A stretch of DNA of 51,656 nucleotides. Source: a virus. The stretch spans positions 1 to 51,656 of the IMG/VR virus record IMGVR_UViG_3300020034_000024; one strand, 5' to 3'. Shown here in pieces: positions 1-8,190 of this stretch. The notes under the pieces are model-generated. The model was not told the DNA's origin, made no database searches, and was given only the letters and a program-made list of their open reading frames with translations. The translations under genes and the position numbers were made by a program. Position 1 is the stretch's first letter; every line of letters starts with the position of its first letter.

Positions 1-208
1 GGCAAACCTATCGAAGGCAAACCTATCGAAGGCAAACCTATCGTGGGCAAACCTATCGAAGGCAAACCTATCGGGGGCAAACCTATCGGGGGCAAACCTA
101 TCGGGGGCAACCCTATCGAAGGCAAACCTATCGAAGGCAAACCTATCGTGGGCAAACCTATCGGGGGCAAACCTATCGGAGGCAAACCTATCGAAGGCAG
201 ACCTATCG
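1..208 (+). repeat. 15-bp tandem repeat array encoding ANLSx units
   Basis: The unit is GCAAACCTATCGNNG, repeated with almost no change; variation is confined mainly to the fifth codon (AAG, GGG, TGG, GAG). One unit has ACC for AAC and the last has GAC. Two more units close the window end (51626-51656). Near identity at synonymous sites points to recent copy-number expansion. The array probably explains where the assembly was opened, and the true copy number may be larger than the 16 seen. Confidence 0.95.
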
Positions 209-541
209 GTTATAAAGGCAGACTTTTTTTACGTCCTACTTCATGCGCTCAACGAAATTGAATTTCTAAAGCAAAATGTAATTGAAGGAAAAATAGACGG
301 ATCAACCTATTCAGGAGAGTGTGCTTGCCTTTCAGGAACGGTTGAAAAATCGGCAATAATTCACAACGGAGAAAAAGAAGAGTTTAATAAAAAACTAATT
401 ATGTCATGCCGTGATTCGGATAGACCGGCTGAACGGTTCTTTCTTGCGATCAGACCGGGAGATAAGCCAGAGAATCATCCAGCTTCAAAAATAATTTTCG
501 AATGGATTAATGAATTCCAATCATTAATTAAACCGAATTGA
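1..541 (+). CDS. Pentapeptide-repeat protein, 3' part (gene continues from the window end)
   Basis: Reading from base 2 gives 14 consecutive five-residue units of the form A(N/D/T)LSx, then a C-terminal domain of about 105 residues with a YSGECACL segment and [10 protein letters not shown], ending at TGA 539-541. There is no start codon here; the frame is open to base 1. The last 140 bases of the window carry an ATG frame that ends with two more ANLSx units and two leftover bases, and joining end to start keeps both phase and frame. The joined gene is 681 bp, 226 aa, with 16 pentapeptides. Pentapeptide repeats fold as a right-handed quadrilateral beta-helix. Some members mimic DNA and bind gyrase; here the target is unknown. 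I recall this C-terminal domain from other Bacteroidota pentapeptide proteins, but its role is not known to me. Confidence 0.85.
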   Translation, partial: ANLSKANLSKANLSWANLSKANLSGANLSGANLSGATLSKANLSKANLSWANLSGANLSEANLSKADLSVIKADFFYVLLHALNEIEFLKQNVIEGKIDGSTYSGECACLSGTVEKSAIIHNGEKEEFNKKLIMSCRDSDRPAERFFLAIRPGDKPENHPASKIIFEWINEFQSLIKPN

Positions 542-614
542 TTGTTTCCTGATACGTTCAGTCGATAGCGAACCGGCTCCGCTTAAACCGGTAAATATTT
601 TAAACACAAACCAT

Positions 615-764
615 ATGAAAACAGACATTCAAAAAGTAGTAGATAGAAAGCCGGTACGAATTATCACAGCTTCATTAAAAAGCCATAACACCAAAAACAC
701 TGAAGTTGTTTTTATACGTGACTTTACGGGAAGACCAGACTACAATCAATATTCAAGGCCATGA
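615..764 (+). CDS. Small hypothetical protein (49 aa)
   Basis: ATG at 615 follows an A/T-rich leader, and the frame closes at TGA 762-764, which overlaps the ATG of the next gene (ATGA). The product is a mixed charged peptide beginning MKTDIQKVVDRKPV with no membrane segment. Its support is the tight stop/start coupling to the gene at 761. No family recognised. Confidence 0.5.
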   Translation: MKTDIQKVVDRKPVRIITASLKSHNTKNTEVVFIRDFTGRPDYNQYSRP

Positions 765-1015
765 ACAAAGAACATTACACCTTAAAAGAGATTCACGAAG
801 ACCAAAGCCCTTTAGCAGCGTTTTGGAGTTGGAAGGCTCACCTTCTTATTTTCTTTGTGTATGGCGGCATATCGTTGATCTTGATGTCAAAACCCGGGCA
901 TTACTACTTAGGCCTCACACTGGGCATTATAACGGCTGGAATCAACGGCATTTGGATAGTGTTTAAGGGCGTGCCGATGTTTTTTAGATGGTTGGTTAAT
1001 CTGGTTAAGATATGA
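761..1015 (+). CDS. Small membrane protein (84 aa)
   Basis: The product has a charged N-terminus (MNKEHYTLKEIHEDQ), then two hydrophobic stretches at roughly residues 27-44 and 49-66 and a basic tail. It is therefore probably a two-pass inner-membrane protein. The start overlaps the stop of the gene at 615, and its own TGA overlaps the ATG of the gene at 1012, so it sits in a translationally coupled run. An overlapping frame beginning at 706 is a shadow. Family not recognised. Confidence 0.6.
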   Translation: MNKEHYTLKEIHEDQSPLAAFWSWKAHLLIFFVYGGISLILMSKPGHYYLGLTLGIITAGINGIWIVFKGVPMFFRWLVNLVKI

Positions 1016-1233
1016 TGATGTTGAGCGTACAAAAGGTAACCCGAGATGAAATTATAGAGCATTGGGGTTTTGGCTTTGGATTACCTAACGGTGAACTTTA
1101 TATAAGATCCGACCGGAAAGGTAATGTGAATTGGGACAAAGCGCCTGTTTACACTTGGGAAGAAATATTGAAAGAGAGAGAAAAACGTAGAGTTATTTTT
1201 ACGGTTGATCCTAAAGAATTTGAATTGCCATGA
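1012..1233 (+). CDS. Small hypothetical protein (73 aa)
   Basis: Starts at ATG 1012 in an ATGA overlap with the preceding membrane protein. The downstream ATG at 1015 or 1018 could also serve. The product is soluble and rich in W, E and K, with a segment NGELYIRSDRKGNVNWDKAP and a charged TWEEILKEREKRR helix. No family recognised. Position and coupling support it as a real early or accessory gene. Confidence 0.55.
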   Translation: MMMLSVQKVTRDEIIEHWGFGFGLPNGELYIRSDRKGNVNWDKAPVYTWEEILKEREKRRVIFTVDPKEFELP

Positions 1234-1254
1234 TTCTCCCCAAAGTAAAAGACA

Positions 1255-1650
1255 ATGACCATGAATGAGTGTGTAGAGTGCGGGTGCCAGGTAATTGAGA
1301 ATAAAGACCTAATGATTTGTGCTACATGTAACCACGCCAGAAGGAAGGCTGATAGGGTAAAGCCAAAGGTAGTGAAGCCAGTTAACAAGGTATCGGAAAA
1401 GAGAGCCGGACAGAACGCGGAGTATATTAAGCTGAGGAACGAATATCTGGCTTTATATCCTATGTGCGAGGTTGAAGACTGTGACCAAAGAAGTCAAGAT
1501 GTCCACCATCAACGCGGAAAAGAAGGAGAACGATTACTGGATACAAATTTCTTCATGGCGGTTTGCCGGAATCATCACATTTACTACACCGAGCATAGTA
1601 AAGAAGCAATTGAACAAGGTGTAAGCGTTTCCAGAAATGCGAAAAGCTGA
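1255..1650 (+). CDS. Zinc-finger HNH-like protein (131 aa)
   Basis: The N-terminus has a zinc ribbon, CVECGC then CATC (about residues 6-25). The C-terminal half holds a second metal-binding array, CEVEDC near 73-78, DVHHQRG near 84-90 and VCRNHH near 105-110, which matches the layout of HNH nucleases. Such HNH proteins often lie beside the terminase genes, as here (terminase starts at 2835), and in several phages they assist packaging cleavage. That role is inference. A second ATG at 1261 is an alternative start. Confidence 0.65.
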   Translation: MTMNECVECGCQVIENKDLMICATCNHARRKADRVKPKVVKPVNKVSEKRAGQNAEYIKLRNEYLALYPMCEVEDCDQRSQDVHHQRGKEGERLLDTNFFMAVCRNHHIYYTEHSKEAIEQGVSVSRNAKS

Positions 1651-1693
1651 TTTGAACAAACTTAAATAAGAAGACTAAAACAAAGGATTGATT

Positions 1694-2011
1694 ATGAAGG
1701 ATAAAATAGAAATTGACGGGTATAAAGTTATTGAAGAGTACCTACTTACCAAAGGTGAGCAAGTCGTCACTCAGGATTTAAAAATTCAATTTAAGCCATT
1801 GATTGATTTCGGGATTATAGTTTACGGTATGAAAGCAAATGCCACAAATAAACTGATAATGAAGTTCGATCTTGAAAGATTCTTCATGAGAAAATGTTCA
1901 GGTGAAATATCCGGAGGAGAAACAAAGTTTGTGAAAGTACCGGCAGAAATATACGAACGAGTAAAAAAGGTTAATGACAAATTTCGAAATGAAAATAATG
2001 CTGATCTCTAA
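1694..2011 (+). CDS. Hypothetical protein (105 aa)
   Basis: I chose ATG 1694 over an in-frame TTG six bases upstream because it follows a typical A-rich leader. The product starts MKDKIEIDGYKVIEEYLL, is mostly beta/alpha mixed with no membrane segment, and ends in a charged helix (YERVKKVNDKFRNEN). No recognised domain. It lies in the plus-strand run leading to the terminase genes. Confidence 0.55.
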   Translation: MKDKIEIDGYKVIEEYLLTKGEQVVTQDLKIQFKPLIDFGIIVYGMKANATNKLIMKFDLERFFMRKCSGEISGGETKFVKVPAEIYERVKKVNDKFRNENNADL

Positions 2012-2028
2012 CCATTAACAGAAACAAG

Positions 2029-2397
2029 ATGAAGAACATTAAAGATTATTTGCATTTGTATTTTTATAGTGAAATAGAATTGACAGAAATTTTTATTAAG
2101 GTTGGATATCAATTAGGACAGAGATTCATTCCTACAGGGGGAGAAATTTCTCTTGCCTTGCGTGATAATCCGGTATTTGCGTGCAAGCCAATCCTTCGCC
2201 CATTATTAGATATGACGGAAGATGAAGGAAAAGAACTTGATTGGACTTTTAGACTTGGATGGGAATCAAGGTGGGACGGAATTGGAATACCGCAAGTTTT
2301 AAAACCAGAAGAATTTAGATACTTACTATCCAAAGGGTTTGATTTATTCGGGTTGATTCATGACGACATTGCTATCGATAAAACCACTCTAAAGTAA
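2029..2397 (+). CDS. Hypothetical protein (122 aa)
   Basis: Soluble protein with aromatic-rich segments: YLHLYFYSEIELTEIF at the N-terminus, WTFRLGWESRWDGIGIP in the middle and FDLFGLIHDDIAID at the end. I have an impression of similar proteins in other Bacteroidota phages but cannot assign a function. It starts 17 bases after the preceding stop. Confidence 0.55.
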   Translation: MKNIKDYLHLYFYSEIELTEIFIKVGYQLGQRFIPTGGEISLALRDNPVFACKPILRPLLDMTEDEGKELDWTFRLGWESRWDGIGIPQVLKPEEFRYLLSKGFDLFGLIHDDIAIDKTTLK

Positions 2398-2408
2398 CCC
2401 CCAAAGAG

Positions 2409-2735
2409 ATGACAGAAGAGCTATCAGAAAAAGACGCCACTATTAAGAGTCAGCAAGAGACTATTGAGGAGTTGAAAGAATGGAAACGGCAAGCAATCGA
2501 ATTATCTAAAAAGTGGGACGAGCTTGATAAATATGTCAGGAGTCATCCAGATGCAACTTTAGGTATTTATTTATCTGAAATTGCAATAAGTCTAATTAAA
2601 GATCGTGACTACTGGAAAAACGAAGCTGAAAATGGAGATGCCGCAAAACAAAACAGTGAGCTGCAGAAGGAGGTAGAGACGTTGAAAAGTGAGAACATAA
2701 AGGCTAAGGAGCTTTTGAAAAGCCAAATTAAATGA
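2409..2735 (+). CDS. Coiled-coil protein (108 aa)
   Basis: Almost entirely E/K/Q-rich heptad-like sequence: residues 1-35 (EKDATIKSQQETIEELKEWK) and 80-108 (NSELQKEVETLKSENIKAKE) form two predicted coiled coils around a short central part. Such proteins are common before the terminase small subunit in Bacteroidota phages; function unknown. It starts 11 bases after the previous gene. Confidence 0.55.
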   Translation: MTEELSEKDATIKSQQETIEELKEWKRQAIELSKKWDELDKYVRSHPDATLGIYLSEIAISLIKDRDYWKNEAENGDAAKQNSELQKEVETLKSENIKAKELLKSQIK

Positions 2736-2807
2736 TAGTCAGCAACGCTGTGGTAAAGACAAAACAAAATATAATTCTGTTTGTATGCTTTGAACCTATT
2801 TTAGAGT

Positions 2808-2822
2808 TAGATTTGTTATAAC
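2808..2822 (+). promoter_or_regulatory. Promoter candidate for the terminase operon (TAGATTTG + TTATAAC)
   Basis: TAGATTTG matches the Bacteroidota -7 box TAnnTTTG and is followed at once by TTATAAC, in a 99-bp gap before the terminase small subunit. The same composite recurs at 4736-4750 and, weaker, at 24773-24786. The ATG is 19 nt after the box. No clear -33 TTTG lies at the standard 19-21 nt spacing. Confidence 0.5.
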
Positions 2823-2834
2823 GTTTATTACAAA

Positions 2835-3398
2835 ATGGCTAAAGTGGTGAAAGAAGATGAGTTGACGGAAAGCCAGAAACAGTTCTGTAGAGAGTATATT
2901 TACGATTGGAATGGATCTCGTTCTTACAAGGTTGCTTATCCGGGAGTAACAGATGAAACAGCGCGAGTTAACGCAAGCAAGCTACTAACAAAGGCTAACA
3001 TAAATGAATACTGGAAAAACCTTGCGGATGATGACGAAAGGTACACCGGAGTAAGCCGAAGAATGATACTTTTGGAGCATAAAAAGATAATTCAGACCAA
3101 TTTAGGGGACATTCATGACACATGGATAACCAGAAAAGAGTTCGAAAATCTTCCAATGGACATAAAGAGTTGTATTTCACAGATTGAAACACAAACTCGA
3201 ATGGAAACAAACCCCATCGAGGGTGGTCCTCCAATCCAAATCGATTACGTTAAGATCAAGCTATACGATAAGCAAAAATCGCTTGATTCATTGTCTAAAA
3301 TGATGGGTTACGAAGCTCCTAAGAAGATTGAACAGGTATCAACGGTTAAGTCTTACGAAATAGTCCCAGCCAGTGGTAAAAGAGCTAGTAGTAAATGA
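2835..3398 (+). CDS. terS: Terminase small subunit
   Basis: Binds the phage DNA at the packaging start and recruits the large subunit. The N-terminal 70 residues have the Terminase_2 pattern: LTESQKQFCREYIYDWNGSR, then AYPGVTDETARVNASKLLT, a helix-turn-helix for DNA binding. The middle and C-terminus carry helices for oligomerisation (LYDKQKSLDSLSKMMGYEAP). At 187 aa it is a normal length. It overlaps the large-subunit start by 26 bases, the usual paired arrangement. A promoter candidate lies directly upstream. Confidence 0.85.
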   Translation: MAKVVKEDELTESQKQFCREYIYDWNGSRSYKVAYPGVTDETARVNASKLLTKANINEYWKNLADDDERYTGVSRRMILLEHKKIIQTNLGDIHDTWITRKEFENLPMDIKSCISQIETQTRMETNPIEGGPPIQIDYVKIKLYDKQKSLDSLSKMMGYEAPKKIEQVSTVKSYEIVPASGKRASSK

Positions 3399-4650
3399 TA
3401 AGTACATACCGCTTATTGACAATCAATCGCGGTTCTTAGTTCTTTACGGTGGGGCCGGTTCAGGCAAAAGCAATTTCGCGGCATTCAAGATTATCAAAAG
3501 GATTTTATCAGAACGAGGGCATAAATTCCTATGTCTCAGGAAAATTTCAAATACAATAAAGGATTCTATATTTGCTGAATTACAGTCGGCAATCGCTGAT
3601 CAGGATTCTGAAAGCGAGTTTGTAATCAATAAAACAGAACATTCATTTACCCACATTCCGACCAAAAACGTCATTCTTTGTAAAGGCTTAGATGAACCGG
3701 GCAAGATAAAGTCCATCAAAGGTATTACCGGAATGTGGTTAGAAGAGGCCAGCGACTTTGATGAGTTGGATCTTGACCAATTAGATATTCGTATTCGGGG
3801 AGAGAAAGAGAATTACATTCAATACATACTTTCTTTCAACCCAATCGAAGAAACCCATTGGCTAAAGAAGCGATTCTTCGACAAAAAAGATCCAAACGCC
3901 ACTACTTGCCATTCGACATACCTGGATAACTTCTTTCTAACCGAAGAGGATGGTGAACGTCTCCGTTCATTAAAGGACCGTAACGAGCTTTATTATGATG
4001 TGTACTGCCTCGGAAAGTGGGGCATAGTTGATAAGTCGAATAAGTTCATGTACGCTTTTGACCATTCAAAGCACGTTATCCAATCCTATGAGCCTAATCC
4101 ACACCTGCCTTTATTAGTCAGTTTTGATTTTAATGTTTTCCCGATGACTTGCGTAATTGGTCAGCACATAGATGAAACGCATGCGGTAATATTCGATGAG
4201 ATCAAACTCGAAAACTCATCCACGGAAGAAATGTCGGAATTCGTAAAGGCAAAATACATCAAATGGTTGTACAATATCGACATTACAGGAGACGCAACAG
4301 GCCGAAATCGGGAGAAAGCTACACGCGGTAACATCAACCAGTATCATGTTATAAAGGAAGTTTTGGAGCTTGATGATAGGAATATCAATGTCAAAAATCG
4401 AAATCCTGAAATAAAGGACTCAAGAGTGCTATGTAATTCTGTGCTACAACACGCTTCAATGTTAATCACAGAGAATTGCATCGAAACTATACAAGATGTT
4501 ACTTTCGCCACTATAAAAGTAAATCCGATGACAAAAAAAATAGATGTTATAAAGACCGATGAGAAAGGTTTACATTTTTTCGATTGCGCAAAATATCTAA
4601 TAGACGCATGTTTCCCTGATTTCATTAAAAATCCTAAAAAGTATAGATAA
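3373..4650 (+). CDS. terL: Terminase large subunit (ATPase and nuclease)
   Basis: Motor that pumps DNA into the prohead and cuts it. Walker A is GGAGSGKS at residues 26-33 and Walker B with the catalytic carboxylates is MWLEEAS at 121-127. The C-terminal RNase H-like nuclease shows acidic strands in SFDFN (near 250), DITGDATG (near 305) and FDCAKYLID (near 403). At 425 aa it fits the Terminase_3 family. GTG at 3373 is the start: it keeps the ATPase domain whole and overlaps the small-subunit gene. Terminases of this family occur in both cos and headful phages, so packaging mode cannot be told from it alone. Confidence 0.92.
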   Translation: MVKELVVNDKYIPLIDNQSRFLVLYGGAGSGKSNFAAFKIIKRILSERGHKFLCLRKISNTIKDSIFAELQSAIADQDSESEFVINKTEHSFTHIPTKNVILCKGLDEPGKIKSIKGITGMWLEEASDFDELDLDQLDIRIRGEKENYIQYILSFNPIEETHWLKKRFFDKKDPNATTCHSTYLDNFFLTEEDGERLRSLKDRNELYYDVYCLGKWGIVDKSNKFMYAFDHSKHVIQSYEPNPHLPLLVSFDFNVFPMTCVIGQHIDETHAVIFDEIKLENSSTEEMSEFVKAKYIKWLYNIDITGDATGRNREKATRGNINQYHVIKEVLELDDRNINVKNRNPEIKDSRVLCNSVLQHASMLITENCIETIQDVTFATIKVNPMTKKIDVIKTDEKGLHFFDCAKYLIDACFPDFIKNPKKYR

Positions 4651-4735
4651 TTATAGTTATACCAAATCGTATTGTAAAACATTATGCCAATCAAAGATTA
4701 ATTAATTGAAGTATAGGAATTAACCAAAAACGTTA

Positions 4736-4750
4736 TAAATTTGTTATAAC
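4736..4750 (+). promoter_or_regulatory. Promoter candidate before the glycan island
   Basis: TAAATTTG (a match to TAnnTTTG) followed by TTATAAC, the same composite as at 2808. It sits in the 113-bp gap after the large terminase, 20 nt before the ATG at 4764, almost the same spacing as the terminase copy. It would drive the glycan island as a separate transcript. No clear -33 box. Confidence 0.5.
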
Positions 4751-4763
4751 AAAATCAGTATAA

Positions 4764-4973
4764 ATGTCTTTCGTAAAGTATATCTTAGTTTACAACATTA
4801 ACGATTATCCAGAGATGGGAGGAGGCCTTCAATACGAAGAATTTAAGACCGATGTTGAATTAGATAAAAAGGTGTTAGAAATATACAATTTTCATGATAT
4901 TATAGTAGCTGGAAAGGTAGAAGAGTTTAAGTACAAGGAAGTTGAAACGGTAACCAAAAAAGAACGCGAATGA
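4764..4973 (+). CDS. Hypothetical protein (69 aa), first gene of glycan island
   Basis: Small soluble protein starting MSFVKYILVYNINDYPEMGG, predicted as beta strands followed by a helix and a charged tail (EVETVTKKERE). No family recognised. It follows the promoter candidate and overlaps the next gene's ATG by the usual ATGA. Confidence 0.55.
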   Translation: MSFVKYILVYNINDYPEMGGGLQYEEFKTDVELDKKVLEIYNFHDIIVAGKVEEFKYKEVETVTKKERE

Positions 4974-5521
4974 TTTGCTCAATCGTGGCTTGTGGCCCCT
5001 CAGCTTCAGATTGGTGGAATACACCATGCGATTACTCAATAGGCTGCAATGACGCTTTTAAGTTTGGGTACGGATTCGATGAATTGCTAATCGTTAACTC
5101 TCCAAAGATGTTCACACCGGAACGGCTTGAGGTGATCAAAAAAACAAAGTGCGATAAGGTCAAGACTAATTCGGGCAACTGGGATAAAATATTCCCTCAA
5201 CAGGAAATAATCAGATTACAATCGTTCGGCAAGTTTTTAAAGAAAGGCCATATTTACAGTTCAAAGTCTTCCCCATTCGTTGCAATGTCGCTGTCCTTTA
5301 ATATGGGAGCTACGGACGTTATTTTGCACGGGGTAGATATGGAAACACATAATATTTTCAGCCCTAACAATCGCCACGGAAGCAATGAACATCGGATGTT
5401 TAACTACGAACTACGAAACATTCAGAACTTCACGCGAATGATGGTCGACCAGGGAACGAAAGTATGGCTAGGTAAAAAAGAAGGTGCTTTAACTCAATTT
5501 TTGAATGTATGGCAAGGCTAA
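4970..5521 (+). CDS. DUF115-like (Maf/glycosyltransferase-related) protein
   Basis: Residues 4-12 (SIVACGPSA) and 24-33 (IGCNDAFKFG) look like the nucleotide-sugar-binding start of DUF115/Maf-type proteins, which transfer or handle nonulosonic and other sugars. Later parts hold KSSPFVAMSLSFNMGATDVI and HGVDMETH, also in keeping with that fold. It is 183 aa, short for the full Maf family but usual for phage versions. It opens a row of glycosyltransferases, so a role in sugar handling is likely. The substrate cannot be told. Confidence 0.55.
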   Translation: MICSIVACGPSASDWWNTPCDYSIGCNDAFKFGYGFDELLIVNSPKMFTPERLEVIKKTKCDKVKTNSGNWDKIFPQQEIIRLQSFGKFLKKGHIYSSKSSPFVAMSLSFNMGATDVILHGVDMETHNIFSPNNRHGSNEHRMFNYELRNIQNFTRMMVDQGTKVWLGKKEGALTQFLNVWQG

Positions 5522-5570
5522 CAAATGCACAGAAAAGGCGAATAATGAGTAGAAAACATTTTTTTTGTTT

Positions 5571-6227
5571 ATGACCTACGGAATCCTTACACCGGATCGA
5601 GGTGATAGACACGTAATGTTACAACATTGCAATAAACAGGTTAAGTCGTTTAATCCTACTTATAATGCTTATTGTATCGTTGACTACAAACCTAAAAGTA
5701 ACAAACCGGATTTGACGGATAGAGTTTACGAAGGTTATATTTGGGCGCTTGAGAATAGGATTGAATGGTTGATAATGGTGGAATCAGATGATTTCTATCC
5801 AGTTGATTACCTGAATGATTTCTTAATTCACATGTCACACGCTGATTTTATCGGCTGCGAGTATTCACATTACTACAACATTCAAAGCAGAACATGGGAG
5901 AAACTAAACCATAGCAACCGGTCAAGCCTATACACTACAGCGTTCAGAGTTTCAGCCATGAAAGATTTTAACTGGCAACAGGCAAATAAATTGTTTCTCG
6001 ATATTGACATTTGGAGGTACGCAAGACGGTTTAAAAGGTCATTCATTCAAAACAGAGCCATTGGAATAAAAGGACATGGCGAAGGAATGGCGGGAGGCAA
6101 GGGGCATATTATGAGGTTCAGGAATTACGACCCCGATTTAGAATGGTTGAAAAAACACACGAACGAAATGAGTTTCGAGTTTTATAAAGGACTTAGTGAA
6201 AAGTTGAACCAGAAAGTTATTGCATGA
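5571..6227 (+). CDS. Glycosyltransferase, GT-A fold (GT2-like)
   Basis: The N-terminus MTYGILTPDRGDRHVMLQHC is the first Rossmann strand and loop of a GT-A enzyme, and VESDDFYP near residue 74 supplies the DxD-like metal/nucleotide-sugar site. A segment KGHGEGMAGGKGH near 170 may be the acceptor loop. About 218 aa. ATG 5571 is preferred; an in-frame TTG at 5565 is possible. It follows a 49-bp gap with a T8 run. Donor and acceptor unknown. Confidence 0.7.
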   Translation: MTYGILTPDRGDRHVMLQHCNKQVKSFNPTYNAYCIVDYKPKSNKPDLTDRVYEGYIWALENRIEWLIMVESDDFYPVDYLNDFLIHMSHADFIGCEYSHYYNIQSRTWEKLNHSNRSSLYTTAFRVSAMKDFNWQQANKLFLDIDIWRYARRFKRSFIQNRAIGIKGHGEGMAGGKGHIMRFRNYDPDLEWLKKHTNEMSFEFYKGLSEKLNQKVIA

Positions 6228-6245
6228 TGGAAGAAATTTGGAAAG

Positions 6246-6992
6246 ATGAGTCACACCATTAATACGTTTTTGCTGGCATGGAATGAAATTAGCATCGCTC
6301 CACTTATCATAAAACACTATCAAAAATTTAGTGATAAGGTTACGATAATGGATAATTACTCTACAGATGGAACGCCTGATTTAGCCCGTGATATGGGATG
6401 TGAAGTAAAGCAATTCGGTTCTAAGTTCTTTGACGATCAAAACAACATGGATTGCAAAAATTCATGCTGGCAGAATGATAGTGGTTCTTATAATATAGTT
6501 GCTGATTTTGATGAAGTATTGTTTTATTATGATGGTATGGGTGATTACCTTGATCAGGACTGTATAACAAGTGTTTTGCATAGAAGCACTCACGATGTAT
6601 ACAAAACAATTGGTTGGCAAATTATGAGTGATACAATGCCAAAGAATGATTTGCTTGAAGAGTTGAATGGGTTTAGATTTGACAACTATTCAAAGTCGAT
6701 TCTGTTCTCTGGTTCAATTGGTAGTATGGAATTTAATCCTGGGGCGCATAGGTGCAATCCAGTAAAACGTAATGGTGAAGATGTTGAGTATTCAAATGAA
6801 GGCAATATGTACGTCCTTCACTACAAACACATCGGAGGAGTTCAAAGAACGATCGACCGGTACAAAGAGTATAAACCGAGGATGAGTAAATTGAATAGAA
6901 AAATGGGATGGGGTTTGCATTATTCACAAACTGAACGTAGATTGCGTGAAGAATGGGAAGAGAGAATGAAAATAAGCAGGCCGTTAATTTAG
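6246..6992 (+). CDS. Glycosyltransferase family 2 / Glyco_tranf_2_4-like
   Basis: MSHTINTFLLAWNEISIAPL at the start and DNYSTDGTPDLARDMG at about 37-52 are the hallmark of GT2-like enzymes that begin with a 'WNE' strand. ADFDEVLFY near residue 88 gives a DxDE metal site. About 248 aa. The last 40 bases are overlapped by the HNH gene at 6953, an unusually long overlap for this genome and probably a scar of its insertion. Confidence 0.75.
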   Translation: MSHTINTFLLAWNEISIAPLIIKHYQKFSDKVTIMDNYSTDGTPDLARDMGCEVKQFGSKFFDDQNNMDCKNSCWQNDSGSYNIVADFDEVLFYYDGMGDYLDQDCITSVLHRSTHDVYKTIGWQIMSDTMPKNDLLEELNGFRFDNYSKSILFSGSIGSMEFNPGAHRCNPVKRNGEDVEYSNEGNMYVLHYKHIGGVQRTIDRYKEYKPRMSKLNRKMGWGLHYSQTERRLREEWEERMKISRPLI

Positions 6993-7477
6993 AAAAGTGG
7001 CTTCCAGTTTTAGGACTGAATAATTATGAGGTATCGAATACTGGTAAGATAAGGTCTATAAAATCGATGAAATCAGTTGCTATTTTTAAAAGAGAAAGCG
7101 GATATATATGTACAGGATTATTTCATAATAAAAGACCTATACAAAAACTTGTGCATAGATTAGTGGCAGAGGCGTTTATTTCTAATCCAGAAAACAAAAG
7201 AACTGTTAATCATTTGGATGATGATAAAACAAACAACAACGATTGGAATTTAGCATGGGCAACTTATTCAGAAAATAATAAACATGCATACTCTATTGGA
7301 TTGATGGACATTCATGGAGAGAAGCACATGCACGCAAAACTTGATAATGAAAAAGTTCTAATCATCAGAAAATCATGCTTAAACAGAATTGACATAAAAA
7401 AATATGCAAATAAATATTCGGTATCGGAATCAACTGTTTATGACGCTTTGAAAAGACGAACATGGACACACATATGA
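6953..7477 (+). CDS. HNH homing endonuclease with NUMOD4 domain
   Basis: A selfish DNA endonuclease. EKWLPVLGLNNYEVSNTGKI (residues 14-33) is a NUMOD4 DNA-binding module. VHRLVAEAFI then NHLDDDKTNNNDWNLAW (about 67-104) is the HNH_3 nuclease core with its conserved N and H. The C-terminus (KKYANKYSVSESTVYDALKR) is a helix-turn-helix. It lies inside the glycan operon, overlapping the preceding glycosyltransferase by 40 bases and the next by an ATGA. Full length, so probably active. This type can invade without an intron. Confidence 0.85.
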   Translation: MGRENENKQAVNLEKWLPVLGLNNYEVSNTGKIRSIKSMKSVAIFKRESGYICTGLFHNKRPIQKLVHRLVAEAFISNPENKRTVNHLDDDKTNNNDWNLAWATYSENNKHAYSIGLMDIHGEKHMHAKLDNEKVLIIRKSCLNRIDIKKYANKYSVSESTVYDALKRRTWTHI

Positions 7478-8190
7478 GCATTACCGTAGCAATTACCAAT
7501 TTCAACCGCGAGCAACTTCTTTACGAAAGTATAGAGCAGGTAATTGATGATCCGCGTATATCGGAAATTGTGATTAGCGATGATGCGAGCGAGTACGGAC
7601 TTTACACTCGTGTAGTTAATCACTATAAAGCTTACCCGAAAGTTAAGATTTACAGGAATGAAAAGAACTTGGATTGCTATTTGAATAAACATAAGGCGGT
7701 AAGTTTGGCAACGAACGAATGGGTTTTATTGATTGATTCTGATAACGTATTTTCGAAAGAGTTTATTAATAAGCTTTTCAGTGAAAAAGAATATTGGAGT
7801 AAAGACCAGATTTTTCAGCCATCATTTGCAAAGCCTCATTTTGATTTCACTGCTTTTGATATGGATGTCATCGATAGAAGAAATGTATCTGATTTTATGA
7901 TGCGTCATCAATTTCAAACTATGCTAAACGCGGCCAATCATTTCTTTAATCGCGAAAGATGGTTAGAGGTTTTTGATTCAAGCGTTGATCCAGTGACTAG
8001 CGATAGTATTTACCAAATGTATAGATGGCTTGATGATGGCAATTGTATTTATATAACGCCTGATTTACACTATGAACACCGCGTTTCAAACCACGGCAAA
8101 GAGGAAGGTAGTCACTATGTAAAGCGAAATAAAAAAACACCGAAAGGATTTCACGAAAGTATTGTCAACAAACTAAAAGCGATGAGATGA
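7474..8190 (+). CDS. Glycosyltransferase family 2
   Basis: MSITVAITNFNREQLLYESI is the classic GT2 N-terminal strand and helix. VISDDASE near residue 33 is the nucleotide-binding DD, and LLIDSDNVFS near 85-94 is the DxD metal site. 238 aa. I chose ATG 7474, which forms an ATGA overlap with the HNH stop, over an in-frame ATG at 7462. It couples to the GT11 gene by ATGA at 8187. Donor and acceptor unknown. Confidence 0.8.
   Translation: MSITVAITNFNREQLLYESIEQVIDDPRISEIVISDDASEYGLYTRVVNHYKAYPKVKIYRNEKNLDCYLNKHKAVSLATNEWVLLIDSDNVFSKEFINKLFSEKEYWSKDQIFQPSFAKPHFDFTAFDMDVIDRRNVSDFMMRHQFQTMLNAANHFFNRERWLEVFDSSVDPVTSDSIYQMYRWLDDGNCIYITPDLHYEHRVSNHGKEEGSHYVKRNKKTPKGFHESIVNKLKAMR

Noticed and set aside
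1-208. CRISPR array
   Set aside because: The repeat unit is 15 bp with no spacers and codes for protein in one frame.
43-261. 72-aa open frame reading [10 protein letters not shown] repeats
   Set aside because: It is the +1 shadow of the ANLSx frame, which extends to a full C-terminal domain and across the window join.
706-966. 86-aa plus-strand frame
   Set aside because: Overlaps the coupled genes at 615 and 761 in another frame, and lacks coupling or a sensible composition.
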